64,000 bases of DNA, from NCBI GenBank assembly GCA_947475735.1, contig CANJLQ010000013.1:57634-121633 (forward strand), given 5' to 3'. The stretch is from Caulobacteraceae bacterium. GTDB lineage: Bacteria; Pseudomonadota; Alphaproteobacteria; Caulobacterales; Caulobacteraceae. Positions 62,565-64,000 of the stretch are shown piece by piece (positions within the stretch are counted from its first letter, which is position 1; every line of letters begins with the position of its first letter). The notes below the pieces were generated by a model, which was not told where the DNA came from, made no database searches, and saw only the letters and a list, made by a program, of their open reading frames with translations. The position numbers and the translations under genes were made by a program.

Positions 62565-64000
62565 TCAGACCCCTATGATCCAGCCGTCGCTTGACGGGGG
62601 ACTTTGAAATCCAAGGAGAACGATGCTGTCGCCGGTCGAGAGCGTCACGATCGTGTCGGTGCCGACCTGCGTGATCGCAAAGCCTACACCTGGGTCGATC
62701 CTGACCCGGTCGCCTTCCATGGGATTGAAGTCGAGCACGACGTCGCGCGCCGAGCCGCTGAAGACATAGAAGACATCCGCTCCCGCTCCCCCCGAAATCG
62801 TATCGTCCCCAGCGTCACCGGAGAGAAAATCGGCACCTGCCCCACCGAACAGCCAGTCGTTGCCCTGGCCGCCGCGAACAATGTCGTCACCGAGATCGCC
62901 GAACAGGACATCGTTGCCGCCATTGCCCTGGACGATGTCGTTGCCTTGGCCACCCAGCATGATGTCATCGCCAAGACCGCCGAAGACCAGGTCATTGCCG
63001 CCGTTGCCCTGGATCACATCGTCGCCCTGACCGCCCTCGACGGTATCCGCACCAAGATCGCCGAACAGGGTGTCGGCGCCGGCATCCCCGTGAACCAGAT
63101 CTTCGCCCTGACCGCCTCTGGTGATGTCATCGCCCATCCCTCCGAAGATGGAGTCGTCGCCGGCATTGCCCTGAAGTACGTCGTTCTCGGATCCTCCCTC
63201 GAGAACGTCGTTGCCATTGCCGCCGAACAGGGTGTCGGCGCCGGCGTCTCCCCGGAGTGAATCATTGGCTGACCCGCCGGTCACACGGTCGTCGCCGTCG
63301 AGCGCGGAGATCGTTTCCCCGGCATCCGACAGGGTCACCACATCGCTTGCGCCGGTAAACTGCGACATCGGCGGGGGCGGCGGTGGGGGCGAAGGCGGGG
63401 GCGGCGGTGCGACCGTGCTGATTGCATAGTTGCTCGACACGCTCGTGCCGATCCCGACGTTGCCATACGCGTCCTGGACGCCCGTATTGTTCAAAGTGAT
63501 GACGTTGGTAGTGTCGCTCACCGATGCCGCTGGCGTCAGTGTCGCCGTCCAGGTGACGCCGCCGTCGGAGGACGACACCGCGCTGAGCGTGCCGTTCTCG
63601 ATAGTCAGGTCGGCGTTGGTGAAGCCGGTCACGGCCTCCGAGAAGGTGATCGTTACCAGTGAGGTCTCACCGATCGTCAGCGAGGTGTCGGAGACGACCA
63701 CCGTCGCCGTCGGCCGAAGGGTGTCGATGACATAGTTGTTCGACAGCGTTGTGCCCGCGCCGAAGTTGCCCGCCGCGTCCTGAACCCCTGTGTTGTCGAG
63801 GGCAATGAGGTTGGTGGTGTCACTCACCGATGCCGTGGGCGTCAGCGTCGTCGTCCAGGTGACGCCGCCGTCGGCAGACGACAGGGCGCTCACGGTCCCG
63901 TTGGCCACGGTCAGGTCGGCGGTGGTGAACCCCGTCACGGCCTCCGAGAAGGTGACGGTCACCAGCGAGGTCTCGCCCACCGACAGGGCGGTGTCGGCGA
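62565..64000 (-). CDS. RTX calcium-binding protein with Ig-like repeats (N-terminus beyond window)
   Basis: 478 residues in view, N-terminus cut by the window. Two Ig-like repeats of about 100 residues (VSDT-LSIGETSLVTVTFSEAVTGF, VTWTATLTPAASVSDTTN, NTGVQDAAGNFG) are nearly identical. A proline linker (PPPPPSPPPPPPP) follows, then a run of RTX nonapeptides (GGxGxDxxx-type: GGNGNDVLEGGSENDVLQGNAGDDSIFGG) that bind Ca and fold outside the cell. The C-terminus (FNPMEGDRVRIDPGVGF...SIVLLGFQSPPSSDGWIIGV) resembles the type I secretion end of such proteins. Likely secreted or a surface adhesin or enzyme; the active part, if any, lies outside the window. Confidence 0.88.
   Translation of the reverse strand, partial: ADTALSVGETSLVTVTFSEAVTGFTTADLTVANGTVSALSSADGGVTWTTTLTPTASVSDTTNLIALDNTGVQDAAGNFGAGTTLSNNYVIDTLRPTATVVVSDTSLTIGETSLVTITFSEAVTGFTNADLTIENGTLSAVSSSDGGVTWTATLTPAASVSDTTNVITLNNTGVQDAYGNVGIGTSVSSNYAISTVAPPPPPSPPPPPPPMSQFTGASDVVTLSDAGETISALDGDDRVTGGSANDSLRGDAGADTLFGGNGNDVLEGGSENDVLQGNAGDDSIFGGMGDDITRGGQGEDLVHGDAGADTLFGDLGADTVEGGQGDDVIQGNGGNDLVFGGLGDDIMLGGQGNDIVQGNGGNDVLFGDLGDDIVRGGQGNDWLFGGAGADFLSGDAGDDTISGGAGADVFYVFSGSARDVVLDFNPMEGDRVRIDPGVGFAITQVGTDTIVTLSTGDSIVLLGFQSPPSSDGWIIGV

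Noticed and set aside
62700..63300. Short direct repeats that could suggest an array or satellite
   Set aside because: They encode RTX nonapeptides in one open frame.

Overview
The window looks like chromosomal DNA of a GC-rich alphaproteobacterium, most likely a Brevundimonas-like member of the Caulobacteraceae. This is inferred from gene content (an NDUFS4-type complex I subunit, an isobutyryl-CoA-type dehydrogenase, many TonB-dependent receptors, TPR/2OG-Fe(II) proteins beside such receptors) and from codon usage. No marker gene allows a firm species call.

Layout. 1-10137 is ordinary chromosome: photolyase, sulfurtransferase, dicarboxylate-type symporter, amino-acid-binding lipoprotein, cystathionine beta-lyase, tRNA-Arg(TCT), NDUFS4-like protein, acyl-CoA dehydrogenase, hemB and a methyltransferase. 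At 10141-10185 lies a 3' fragment of tRNA-Val(TAC), followed by a tyrosine integrase, an AbiEi-Fic fusion, small phage-type DNA-binding proteins and a RadC/lytic-transglycosylase chimera. This is the left end of an integrated element; I see no matching right end in the window.

15808-45440 is a large copper-handling region: cusCBA/cusF, copC-copD, a CnrYXH-like sensor/anti-sigma/ECF sigma module, a second copC, DUF4198 and DUF305 proteins, a DUF2231/NTF2/DUF411/PepSY cluster, a PAP2 phosphatase, a Met-rich lipoprotein, copA(oxidase)-copB, a copper P-type ATPase with CsoR, a sterol desaturase-like protein, an AraC regulator and an acyltransferase. 45.4-64.0 kb holds an arylamine N-acetyltransferase, two TonB-dependent receptors, a second DUF4198 protein, a broken TPR/2OG-oxygenase gene, a Cys-rich copper-storage protein, an amidohydrolase, a phage-type DUF1353 gene and an RTX protein cut by the window end.

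The main discovery is a shared promoter: CGAGGG, exactly 15 bases, GCGTA. I find nine exact copies, all intergenic. Eight stand 20-70 bases before a start codon: copC-copD, the ECF module itself, copC2, the DUF2231 cluster, the PAP2 phosphatase, the Met-rich lipoprotein, copA-copB and the acyltransferase. The ninth points into the 3' end of the copper ATPase as antisense, and a 16-base-spaced variant precedes a TonB receptor. The simplest reading is an autoregulated, metal-responsive ECF sigma regulon that joins periplasmic copper detoxification to envelope remodelling, while the cytosolic copper ATPase is separately controlled by CsoR.
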